This document shows, one piece after another, positions 7,334 through 14,312 of a stretch of DNA of 15,275 bases. Within the stretch, counting starts at the first letter, position 1; each line of letters starts with the position of its first letter. The stretch is from Candidatus Cloacimonadota bacterium (GTDB lineage Bacteria; Cloacimonadota; Cloacimonadia; Cloacimonadales; Cloacimonadaceae). The position numbers were made by a program, and so were the translations under genes. The notes under the pieces were generated by a model. The model worked only from the letters and a program-made list of their open reading frames with translations. It was not told the origin of the DNA and did not search any database. Where the stretch lies: positions 1 to 15,275 of the forward strand of contig JAAYQD010000203.1 of assembly GCA_012519465.1 (NCBI GenBank), given 5' to 3'.

Positions 7334-8854
7334 ATGAAACGTTTCTTGATTACATTATCGTTTGTGTGCCTTTGCATGCTATCTTATGCCTCCATATCCG
7401 TAAAACACATAAAAACAGACACAGAAAATTTCCCCCACAATGTGATAAGCGCTTTTCAGGTATTGGATGCTGCAGATGAACCTGTTGAAGATTTGGATGA
7501 AGACAATATTTCGATCATGCTGGATTCTTCCACCACTAAAATCATGAATGTAAGCACCTACGATAAAAGTGGACACGGGGCTAATATCATGCTTTGTATT
7601 GATATCTCCGGCTCTATGAAGGGGAGCCCCATCCAAGCAGTGAAAAACGCCATTCTTCCCTTTATCGACGAGGTCAGAAAAACAGATAGAATTGCCATCA
7701 GCGTTTACGAAGATGGATATCAGCTGCTTTGTGACTTCTCGTCTGACAAGGACCTGCTAAAGCGCATTGTTTCTGAGATAGAACCACGTGGAAACTACAC
7801 ATCCTTTTATTACGGCGCACACAAAGGTTTGGAGCACCTTGTAAATTATAAAACAGATGGCGTAAAAATCATGGTGTTGTTGGGGGATGGTAAGGACGAA
7901 AACCCCACCCAATCTTATACTGAAGATGATGTGATTGCTTTGAGCAAAGAACACAGCACTCCCATTTTTGGTGTTGGTTTTACAAGAGTGGAGGCAATAT
8001 ATTTACAATCACTTGAGCGCATGGCAAATCAAACAGGGGGTACATACTATTATGCACCATCTGCCAGCGATCTGAAAAAGTATTTTGGTAAGCTAAACAA
8101 CCAAATCAACAAGATCTATATACTCAATTATGCTGTATACGGAATGACTGGAGATGGTCAGGAACATGATTTGAAAATAGTGGTAAACACAGAAATGGGT
8201 GAAGAGAGGGATACAGCCAAAATTGGTCTTCCTCATGGAGCAGCCCCAATAGAAGAACCTCGGGAAAAATCCGGCGGCAGCCTTGATACAAGCCTCGTTC
8301 TAATTATTTTAGGGGCTTCCCTTTTGGTGCTTATCATCATTTTCCTGATTGCAAGTTCTAAAAAGAAAAACCGCAAGGAAAAAGAGCGTATTGAAGCCGA
8401 ACGCCAAGCAGAAATCAAGGAAGCAGAAATACAAAAAGCGGAGGAAAGCAAACGCCTTGGTGAAGAGCTTGACAGGCAAAAACAAAAAGCTGAAGAACAA
8501 CGGTATCAGAAGCCCGTAGATGCAGTTAATAGAGAGCAAACCATGATCTTGAATGCAGGCTGCAATGAGCTCAAAATAGATTTTGAATATGGAGTATTGG
8601 CTGGCCAAACAAAGACTATCAATAAAAATGGCGCCACCATTGGGCGTGCAGCAGATAATGATATTGTGATCCCAGATAGTACTGTTTCCTCTCACCATGC
8701 AAGGATATCTTGCAGTTCCGGTTCTTTCACCATCGAAGATATGGGGTCATTAAACGGAACTTATATCAACGGTAACAAGATCACAATTTATCGTTTCAGT
8801 GGAAACTGCACTTTTATGGTTGGTTCTTCGGAAGGCAGAATCAGCTTAGTATAA
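7334..8854 (+). CDS. Membrane protein with outer VWA domain and cytoplasmic FHA domain
   Basis: A signal peptide (KRFLITLSFVCLCMLSYA) is followed by an extracytoplasmic VWA domain (about 84-265, numbering from 7331) with an intact MIDAS start DISGSMKG (D91, S93, S95) and conserved MVLLGDGKDE. Then come one transmembrane helix (321-341, SLVLIILGASLLVLIIIFLI), a basic stop-transfer stretch, a charged coiled coil (344-395), a Thr motif EQTMI (402-406) and a C-terminal FHA domain (434-500; TIGRAADNDIVI, SSHHARI, SLNGTYING). The layout predicts metal-dependent ligand binding outside and phosphothreonine reading inside. ATG 7334 fits the GGAGG site (7324-7328) better than ATG 7331, which leaves only 2 bases. 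It lies directly after the zinc-ribbon/FHA gene. The ligand is unknown; MIDAS proteins usually bind another protein. Confidence 0.92.
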   Translation: MKRFLITLSFVCLCMLSYASISVKHIKTDTENFPHNVISAFQVLDAADEPVEDLDEDNISIMLDSSTTKIMNVSTYDKSGHGANIMLCIDISGSMKGSPIQAVKNAILPFIDEVRKTDRIAISVYEDGYQLLCDFSSDKDLLKRIVSEIEPRGNYTSFYYGAHKGLEHLVNYKTDGVKIMVLLGDGKDENPTQSYTEDDVIALSKEHSTPIFGVGFTRVEAIYLQSLERMANQTGGTYYYAPSASDLKKYFGKLNNQINKIYILNYAVYGMTGDGQEHDLKIVVNTEMGEERDTAKIGLPHGAAPIEEPREKSGGSLDTSLVLIILGASLLVLIIIFLIASSKKKNRKEKERIEAERQAEIKEAEIQKAEESKRLGEELDRQKQKAEEQRYQKPVDAVNREQTMILNAGCNELKIDFEYGVLAGQTKTINKNGATIGRAADNDIVIPDSTVSSHHARISCSSGSFTIEDMGSLNGTYINGNKITIYRFSGNCTFMVGSSEGRISLV

Positions 8855-8863
8855 GGAGCTTTG

Positions 8864-9994
8864 ATGGCAAAAAAGAAACAAACACCAGATTTCCAGATTG
8901 GGAATCTCTCTGATGTGGGAAGGGTGAGAGATGAAAACCAAGATTTTTTTGGCAGTTTTAATGGAGTATTCGGCAAACTTATCGTGGTGTGTGATGGCAT
9001 GGGAGGGCATAAAGGTGGATCAATAGCATCTAGAATCGCCGTTAATGCCTTTCAAAGTCACTTTGAAAAGCTGAAGACAAATCACGATTCACAGTTTGAG
9101 CTGGAAGCTGCTTTTATTGTTGCCCAACAAAATATCTTGGCTTATGCAGCGGAGCATCCGGAAACCCATGGAATGGGAACCACTGCCGTTGCCTTATTAA
9201 TCCATGAAGATACCTGGTGGATAGCCCATACTGGTGATAGCAGAATATACCTAAAACGAAGATCCGTCTTCCGTCAGCTAACCAAAGATCATTCCTGGGT
9301 GCAAGGCTTGGTAGATAGTGGGATTTTAACGCCTGAACAAGCTGCCCAACATCCCAAGCGCAACATCATCACCAAGGCACTGGGAACTGAAGACTTTATG
9401 CCGGATATCCAAGGACCTTTCACGCTGATGAAAGGTGATACCTTCCTTCTTTGCAGCGATGGCCTTCATGAGTATTTCAAAGAAAAAGAGCTCTCGGATT
9501 ATTTGGATGATGACCCTCAATCCGCATGTCAAAACTTGGTAGATCAAGCGAATCAGAGGGGTGGTGAAGACAATATTACTGCACAGGTTGTGCGCAGTAA
9601 TATCGGAGATAAGCCCAGTTTAATCAGTCAATCAAATTATTTAAACTATATACTGATTGCTCTCTCAGCTATCGCACTGTTTCTAACTGGTTTTTTTATT
9701 TTCCACAGTATAAATAATATGCAAAGCATGAGAAAGAAAACTGAGGCTGATTCTTTACACATAAAAATAGAAAAGAAAACCAGCACTACCTCTGAAAAAG
9801 AGCAAACAATAAAGCAGAAAACGCAGATCACAGAAGATCAAAAGATGATGGGTGATGAAAAAGAGAAAGCAGAAAAAAAGGTGCAGCAATCAGACAATGC
9901 AAAGCAGAAAGTGAAAAGCACCATAGAAAAACCTTCCACAGAATCACCCCAAAAAGAACCCACCATAACAGAACCCACAACAGAGAATGAATGA
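8864..9994 (+). CDS. PP2C-family Ser/Thr phosphatase with C-terminal membrane anchor
   Basis: Residues 10-247 are a PP2C/Stp1-type phosphatase with the metal-binding motifs SDVGRVRDENQD, VVCDGMGGHKGG (D44, G45), GMGTTAVALL, HTGDSR, LLCSDGLHEYF (D199) and GGEDNIT (D236). A transmembrane helix follows (262-282, NYILIALSAIALFLTGFFIF), then a tail of about 95 residues rich in Lys, Glu, Gln and Thr ending at the stop. With the catalytic part cytoplasmic, the tail would lie outside the membrane. It should reverse phosphorylation by the two operon kinases. I start it at ATG 8864, five bases after AAGGAG (8853-8858), a site that overlaps the previous stop codon; the in-frame TTG at 8861 is less likely. 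The stop overlaps the next start (ATGATGA). Confidence 0.94.
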   Translation: MAKKKQTPDFQIGNLSDVGRVRDENQDFFGSFNGVFGKLIVVCDGMGGHKGGSIASRIAVNAFQSHFEKLKTNHDSQFELEAAFIVAQQNILAYAAEHPETHGMGTTAVALLIHEDTWWIAHTGDSRIYLKRRSVFRQLTKDHSWVQGLVDSGILTPEQAAQHPKRNIITKALGTEDFMPDIQGPFTLMKGDTFLLCSDGLHEYFKEKELSDYLDDDPQSACQNLVDQANQRGGEDNITAQVVRSNIGDKPSLISQSNYLNYILIALSAIALFLTGFFIFHSINNMQSMRKKTEADSLHIKIEKKTSTTSEKEQTIKQKTQITEDQKMMGDEKEKAEKKVQQSDNAKQKVKSTIEKPSTESPQKEPTITEPTTENE

Positions 9995-10338
9995 TGAAAA
10001 GAAACTGCATACTAATTCTCGCATTGTTGCTGTTATTGGCTGGGTGCATAGATAAGATTTCCAGATTAAAAAAAGAACAATTTGATATCCTCAAATCGAA
10101 TGTGACCCAAATATTGGGGCAAGAATACAAGGTAAAAAAGATCAATATCCAAAGCGAGGGATACAGTGAAAGCCGTGATCAATATACTGTTGAATTTACT
10201 TTTGACCTCAACAAGCCACATCCCCTCTTGCCCAAAACCACCAATCTGCCTGGCAGATTGGTTTTTGCCAAAGAAAATGAAGGTTGGAGGTGTATCTTCA
10301 ACTCCGGAAACCCCAAGGATTTGTTTAACCTCTTATGA
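9991..10338 (+). CDS. Small predicted lipoprotein
   Basis: This 115-residue protein has a short basic N-terminus, a hydrophobic stretch ILILALLLLLAGC and a lipobox LAGC, so Cys19 would be lipidated. The mature part of about 97 residues has no domain I recognise; it is charged, with alternating hydrophobic strands (YTVEFTFDLN, GRLVFAKENEGWRC) suggesting a small beta fold. It begins in ATGATGA overlapping the phosphatase stop (ATG 9991 or 9994), with no good ribosome site, so translation is probably coupled. Its stop overlaps the next gene by ATGA. Placed among membrane signalling genes, it may be an outer component of the exporter or a ligand of the VWA domain; that is inference only. Confidence 0.82.
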   Translation: MMKRNCILILALLLLLAGCIDKISRLKKEQFDILKSNVTQILGQEYKVKKINIQSEGYSESRDQYTVEFTFDLNKPHPLLPKTTNLPGRLVFAKENEGWRCIFNSGNPKDLFNLL

Positions 10339-10853
10339 AAACAAACAGCCAGCACCCTTTTGCCAGCACATCCAAACCAATAAACAAATTTTTGATCTGC
10401 TTATTGGTTATTTCCTTGATTATACTTGGGATTTCCTATTTTATCCATTGGAATATCCGGCAATTATTCAAGATAGAAAGAAGCGTTAAAATAGAGAACC
10501 CATTGGCTTTAGTGTTCCCACTAAAAATAGGCACAAGCTCGTTAATAATCAAAAATGACTCCCTTATCCCTTTCAAGGTGCAGTCTTTTCATCTCAATAT
10601 CTACAGATCTGATGGCGTCAAACTGATGGAAATCAAAGAGACAAAACCCCATCTTATCCCAAGTTTATCCACAGCTCAAATCCCCATTAAACCTTCAAGC
10701 TTCCAAGGCTTATCATTGTTGTCTCCAAACATGAGCAGCGTTACGATCGAAGGCACCATCAAGATTAACATCTTGGGGATTAGGTTCGATTATAGCTTAA
10801 ACAAAAGACATGAACTGCAGAAATTGTCTAAACCCCATATCTTCAGACAGTAG
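10335..10853 (+). CDS. Membrane-anchored protein with LEA14-like domain
   Basis: This 172-residue protein has an N-terminal cytoplasmic stub, one signal-anchor helix (about 18-38, KFLICLLVISLIILGISYFI) and an extracytoplasmic beta-rich domain. The pattern VKIENPLALVFPLKIG, SSLIIKNDSLIPFKVQSFHL, then TAQIPIKPSSF and VTIEGTIKINILGIRFDYSL resembles LEA14/WHy-type domains, which are small immunoglobulin-like folds. The similarity is by eye and moderate. It overlaps the lipoprotein stop by ATGA at its start and the exporter gene by 44 bp at its end. The tight coupling suggests it works with the exporter or lipoprotein at the outer face of the inner membrane. Confidence 0.8.
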   Translation: MKTNSQHPFASTSKPINKFLICLLVISLIILGISYFIHWNIRQLFKIERSVKIENPLALVFPLKIGTSSLIIKNDSLIPFKVQSFHLNIYRSDGVKLMEIKETKPHLIPSLSTAQIPIKPSSFQGLSLLSPNMSSVTIEGTIKINILGIRFDYSLNKRHELQKLSKPHIFRQ

Positions 10854-13032
10854 GTTTTGCACCCTGTGCGGAACCAAGGTGGAACTCACGAGCTCCCGCA
10901 TTATAACTATTGGACGTGCAGCCGAAAATGACCTTGTAATAGACAATTCTTTTATCTCCAAACATCATTGCAGAATACTGATAGATGAGGCCAGAAACGC
11001 CACACTGGAAGACCTAAACTCCTTAAACGGAACCTTCGTAAATGGCACGAGAATAACCAGGCAACTTATCACACCACAAGACATAGTGATGCTGGGAACC
11101 AGCTATAAACTTTATTCTTCCATGTGGACATCCAATCGCCCATCGCCACAGCCAGAGGCTCTGGGATACAAACAAATCCTCAATATTGGTCGTGATACAA
11201 CAAACGATATCGTAATCAAGAACATTCGTGTTTCCCGCCAACACGCGCAGCTATCCAAGTCTGTATCTGGTTGGCAAATAAAAGATTTGAATTCATCAAA
11301 TGGCACCTACGTTAATGGTCGCAAGGTTTCCCAGAGTATGATCACAGCCCAGGATGATGTAGTGGTGGGCGGTGTTCCGCTGGATTTGATCAGCATCTTC
11401 CAAGGGCAAAAGCAGGATTGGGATGCAACACTCAACCTGACAGCCAGAAACATCCGTTTCAGCGTACCCGGAAAAACAATCGTTGAAGACATCAACCTGT
11501 GTTTGAAGCCGGGTCAATTTATCGGCTTGATCGGGCCTTCAGGTTGCGGTAAAACCACCCTGATGATGATGCTAAATGGCTATTTGAAGCCGGTTTCCGG
11601 CAGCGTCTCAATCAGCGGAGTGTCCTTGTATCACAATCTCCAATCCTTTCAGGGACAGATGGGCTACGTGCCCCAGGACGACATTATCCATCGTGAGCTC
11701 AAGGTACGGGAATCGCTATACTTCACCAGTCAATTGAGGCTTGGCATCAGAATTTCTGAATCCGAACGCCAAAGCCAAATTGACAAAATCCTGCAAACAT
11801 TAGGGATGAGCTCCGCCAGTGAAACCCTGATCGGAACTCCAGAGAAGAAAGGCATCAGCGGGGGACAGAGAAAACGCGTAAACATGGCACAAGAGCTGAT
11901 TACAGAACCGCAGTTCTATTTTTTGGATGAACCCACCAGCGGCTTGGATCCACGTAGCGATCGTGATGTAATGCAGCTTTTGGCGGATTTGAGCGCCAGG
12001 GGGCATCTTGTTCTGCTTACCACCCACAATATAAACACAACCAATTTTAAACTCTTTTCCCACCTCATTGTGATGACGTCTGGCGGTAAGCTGGCATATT
12101 ATGGGCCATCCTCTCAAGTGTTGGATTACTTTGGAATCAAGGAGCCGGAAGATATCTTCGACGTGGTGGCTCACACTGAATCACAAAACCTCAAAAACAA
12201 GTATCAACAAAGCCCCCTGTATGCCCAATACTCCAATCCAGATCATCCCTTAATGCCAGATGCAGACCCCAAATCCATTTCCCCACAGCCCAAAGACGTG
12301 CTGCATCAATACAAAACACTGTGCAAAAGAACGCTCATTGTAAAGTTGAGAGATACTTTCAGCACGGCTGTACTGCTGTTGCAGGCACCCATCATCGGCA
12401 TCTTCACTTATCTTGTTTTCAAAGATAACGGTAGCATCGCGGCTCTCTCTTTTGTCTTGGTGATTGCCACCATTTGGCTGGGATGTTCAAACTCTGCCCG
12501 TGAAATCGTTACCGAGCAGAGCATCTTCAAGCGCGAACAAAAAGCAAGCCTCAGCGTGAGCGCCTATCTATGGTCAAAAATCACCATTCTCAGCATGCTC
12601 TGCATCCTGCAATGCTTGGTATTATCCTTTTTTGGCTCTATCACCGGTGATATTGCCTTCTTGCCTCTTTGGGCTGCTTTGTCCCTGATTTCCATCAGCT
12701 CTCTTGCCATTGGCTTAGTGATTTCAGCTGTTGTAAAAACCAGCGAAACGGCTATGGCTTTGGTACCCCTCACCCTTATCCCCCAAGTTATCCTGGGTGG
12801 ATTGATTGTTCCCTTTTCTCAAATCCCAGATGCCGTCAAAGTCCTGGCGGGTTTTATGCTCAGCCGTTGGTCTTTCGAGCTTATTCTGACGATGGATGAA
12901 GCCAATTCTTTGGTCACAGAAAATCTTGGATTCAATACCTCTAATATGGGCCTTGATTTACTTCTTATCGTCATTATGGGCGTCTTTTTTATCACCCTCA
13001 CACATATATTTTTGAAAAAGCGGGCAAGATGA
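10810..13032 (+). CDS. ABCG-type exporter with zinc ribbon and tandem FHA domains
   Basis: This 740-residue protein has, in order: a zinc ribbon (C3, C6, C17, C20); FHA-1 (about 33-98; IGRAAENDLVI, SKHHCRI, SLNGTFVNG); FHA-2 (125-190; IGRDTTNDIVI, SRQHAQL, SSNGTYVNG); an ABC ATPase with Walker A GPSGCGKT (242-249), Q-loop VPQDD, signature SGGQRKR (350-356), Walker B FYFLDEP (369-375) and switch H406; and a C-terminal ABC2/ABCG membrane domain of about six helices (516-735). This is the half-transporter order of ABCG proteins, so it should act as a homodimer. Mycobacterial Rv1747 has the same FHA-FHA-ABC layout and is controlled by the kinase PknF. The start overlaps the preceding gene by 44 bp; the zinc ribbon encoded there supports it although no strong ribosome site is seen. 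The transported substrate is unknown. Confidence 0.94.
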   Translation: MNCRNCLNPISSDSRFCTLCGTKVELTSSRIITIGRAAENDLVIDNSFISKHHCRILIDEARNATLEDLNSLNGTFVNGTRITRQLITPQDIVMLGTSYKLYSSMWTSNRPSPQPEALGYKQILNIGRDTTNDIVIKNIRVSRQHAQLSKSVSGWQIKDLNSSNGTYVNGRKVSQSMITAQDDVVVGGVPLDLISIFQGQKQDWDATLNLTARNIRFSVPGKTIVEDINLCLKPGQFIGLIGPSGCGKTTLMMMLNGYLKPVSGSVSISGVSLYHNLQSFQGQMGYVPQDDIIHRELKVRESLYFTSQLRLGIRISESERQSQIDKILQTLGMSSASETLIGTPEKKGISGGQRKRVNMAQELITEPQFYFLDEPTSGLDPRSDRDVMQLLADLSARGHLVLLTTHNINTTNFKLFSHLIVMTSGGKLAYYGPSSQVLDYFGIKEPEDIFDVVAHTESQNLKNKYQQSPLYAQYSNPDHPLMPDADPKSISPQPKDVLHQYKTLCKRTLIVKLRDTFSTAVLLLQAPIIGIFTYLVFKDNGSIAALSFVLVIATIWLGCSNSAREIVTEQSIFKREQKASLSVSAYLWSKITILSMLCILQCLVLSFFGSITGDIAFLPLWAALSLISISSLAIGLVISAVVKTSETAMALVPLTLIPQVILGGLIVPFSQIPDAVKVLAGFMLSRWSFELILTMDEANSLVTENLGFNTSNMGLDLLLIVIMGVFFITLTHIFLKKRAR

Positions 13033-13094
13033 CACTAATCTACAAATCACGCTTTGTTCAGCATGATGAATTTTCTACAATGAGGTAACACGTT

Positions 13095-14168
13095 ATGGTT
13101 CTATCTCCCAATCGAACGATTCGTGACTTTACAATTACCGAACTTATCGGCAAGGGTGGCATGGGTGAGATTTATCTCGCCAAAGATATCAATTTGAATC
13201 GCGATGTGGCAATCAAGGTCTTAAAATCAGAGCTCACCAATGACCCCAGTTTTGCCAAAAGATTCATCAATGAAGCAAGAGTACAGGCAATGTTAATCCA
13301 TGCCAATATCGTAACCCTGTATTCTTTCTTTGAAGAAGCTGGCCACTATTACATGGTTATGGAGCATGCGCCCGGAACCACTTTGGATACATTAATCAAA
13401 CAAATCAATATCATTCCCGAACCGCGAGCCCTCAACATCTTTCGCCAAATCTGTGAAGCTCTGGATTTTGCTCATAAAAAAGACATCGTACACCGTGATA
13501 TTAAACCGTCTAACATCATGGTAGATATCGAGAAAAATGATAACGTGAAAATCCTCGATTTTGGTATAGCCAGAATTCTAAGCGATGCTCGCCTTACCCG
13601 CACTGGAACAATGCTGGGAACCGTCAACTACATGAGTCCAGAACAGGTGCTGGCAGAAAAAGATATAGACCATCGCTCGGATATCTTCTCTGCTGGGATT
13701 CTGCTGTATGAGATGCTCACTGGAAGATTGCCCTACGATGTGGATACAGAAAGCCAATTCAATATTCAAGAACAAATCATCTATGAAGACATTCCCGATC
13801 CCCTCCAATTCTATGAATTCATCCGACCCTCCACCATAAACCTACTGGAAGCACTCACCCAGAAAAAGCGTGACGACCGACCGAATTGCATCTTGCAGGC
13901 GTATCAAGATAACTTCAAATACACTGATACACCTACTGTATCGCAGGAAGAAAAAGACCTTTCTATACCCGATGTCTCCACTGTGTCTGATGATGCTGGA
14001 TTTAATGATGATAAACAGGAAACTGACACTGAACACAAGACAACATACTCGGGAATCCATGAATTATCTGAACCTAAAAATAGACTATTGGATTTTTTAT
14101 TCACTATAATCATGTGGGGGCTCATTATTTTGTTTTCTGTCTTCTTGTTTACACACTGCAGCGGATAA
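13095..14168 (+). CDS. Ser/Thr protein kinase with C-terminal transmembrane anchor
   Basis: Residues 11-270 form a complete Hanks-type kinase: GKGGMGEIYLAKD (19-31), K41 in VAIKV, IVHRDIKPSN (131-140, base D135), DFG (155-157), an activation loop LTRTGTMLGT and MSPEQ. A Thr/Ser/Asp-rich linker (276-325) leads to a single transmembrane helix (about 333-353, DFLFTIIMWGLIILFSVFLF) at the extreme C-terminus, leaving no sensor domain outside. It is clearly paralogous to the kinase at 5509: both share GRLPY-(N/D)-VDTES and IPDP in the C-lobe, but the membrane modules differ. The ribosome site GAGG lies at 13082-13085. It is the last gene of the operon, 62 bp after the exporter. Confidence 0.93.
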   Translation: MVLSPNRTIRDFTITELIGKGGMGEIYLAKDINLNRDVAIKVLKSELTNDPSFAKRFINEARVQAMLIHANIVTLYSFFEEAGHYYMVMEHAPGTTLDTLIKQINIIPEPRALNIFRQICEALDFAHKKDIVHRDIKPSNIMVDIEKNDNVKILDFGIARILSDARLTRTGTMLGTVNYMSPEQVLAEKDIDHRSDIFSAGILLYEMLTGRLPYDVDTESQFNIQEQIIYEDIPDPLQFYEFIRPSTINLLEALTQKKRDDRPNCILQAYQDNFKYTDTPTVSQEEKDLSIPDVSTVSDDAGFNDDKQETDTEHKTTYSGIHELSEPKNRLLDFLFTIIMWGLIILFSVFLFTHCSG

Positions 14169-14205
14169 TTCTTTGATACTTATATAATAACATTCTTCAT
14201 ACCAC

Positions 14206-14240
14206 AAACTTGGCAGTCTATTGGCACAACTGCTAAGTTT
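14206..14240. promoter_or_regulatory. CIRCE-like inverted repeat (candidate HrcA operator) upstream of clpB
   Basis: Arms of 12 bp, AAACTTGGCAGT and ACTGCTAAGTTT, pair with one G-T across 11 bases. Set in the CIRCE frame this reads TTGGCAGTC (14210-14218), a 9-base spacer and AACTGCTAA (14228-14236). It matches the consensus TTAGCACTC-N9-GAGTGCTAA at 14 of 18 positions with the exact spacing. It ends 4 bp before the clpB -35. The alternative reading is a terminator for the kinase operon 38 bp upstream, but only three T follow, then CCCC. Confidence 0.55.
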
Positions 14241-14244
14241 CCCC

Positions 14245-14273
14245 TTGACAACCACCCTGCCTCCGCTTAATTT
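14245..14273 (+). promoter_or_regulatory. clpB promoter
   Basis: A perfect -35 TTGACA (14245-14250), a 17-bp spacer and a -10 TAATTT (14268-14273) point at clpB; the predicted start near 14280 gives a leader of about 33 nt. It is a housekeeping-type promoter, which fits repression by an upstream CIRCE-like site rather than a heat-shock sigma factor. Confidence 0.7.
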
Positions 14274-14312
14274 GTTTATAAAGAATAAGTTCATAGCATC
14301 AAGGAGGCAAGA

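Noticed and set aside
8861..8863. TTG as start of the phosphatase
   Set aside because: ATG 8864 is a better codon and has better spacing to AAGGAG.
10166..10489. 107-codon open frame on +
   Set aside because: It overlaps both the lipoprotein and the LEA-like gene in another frame and lacks a sensible start context.
13054..13081. Promoter before the last kinase (TTGTTC, 16 bp, TACAAT)
   Set aside because: The -35 is poor, and initiation just downstream of this -10 would remove the kinase's own GAGG ribosome site.
4841..14168. Type VI secretion regulatory module
   Set aside because: Kinase, PP2C and FHA genes fit, but no Tss structural gene is present and the effector here is an ABCG exporter.
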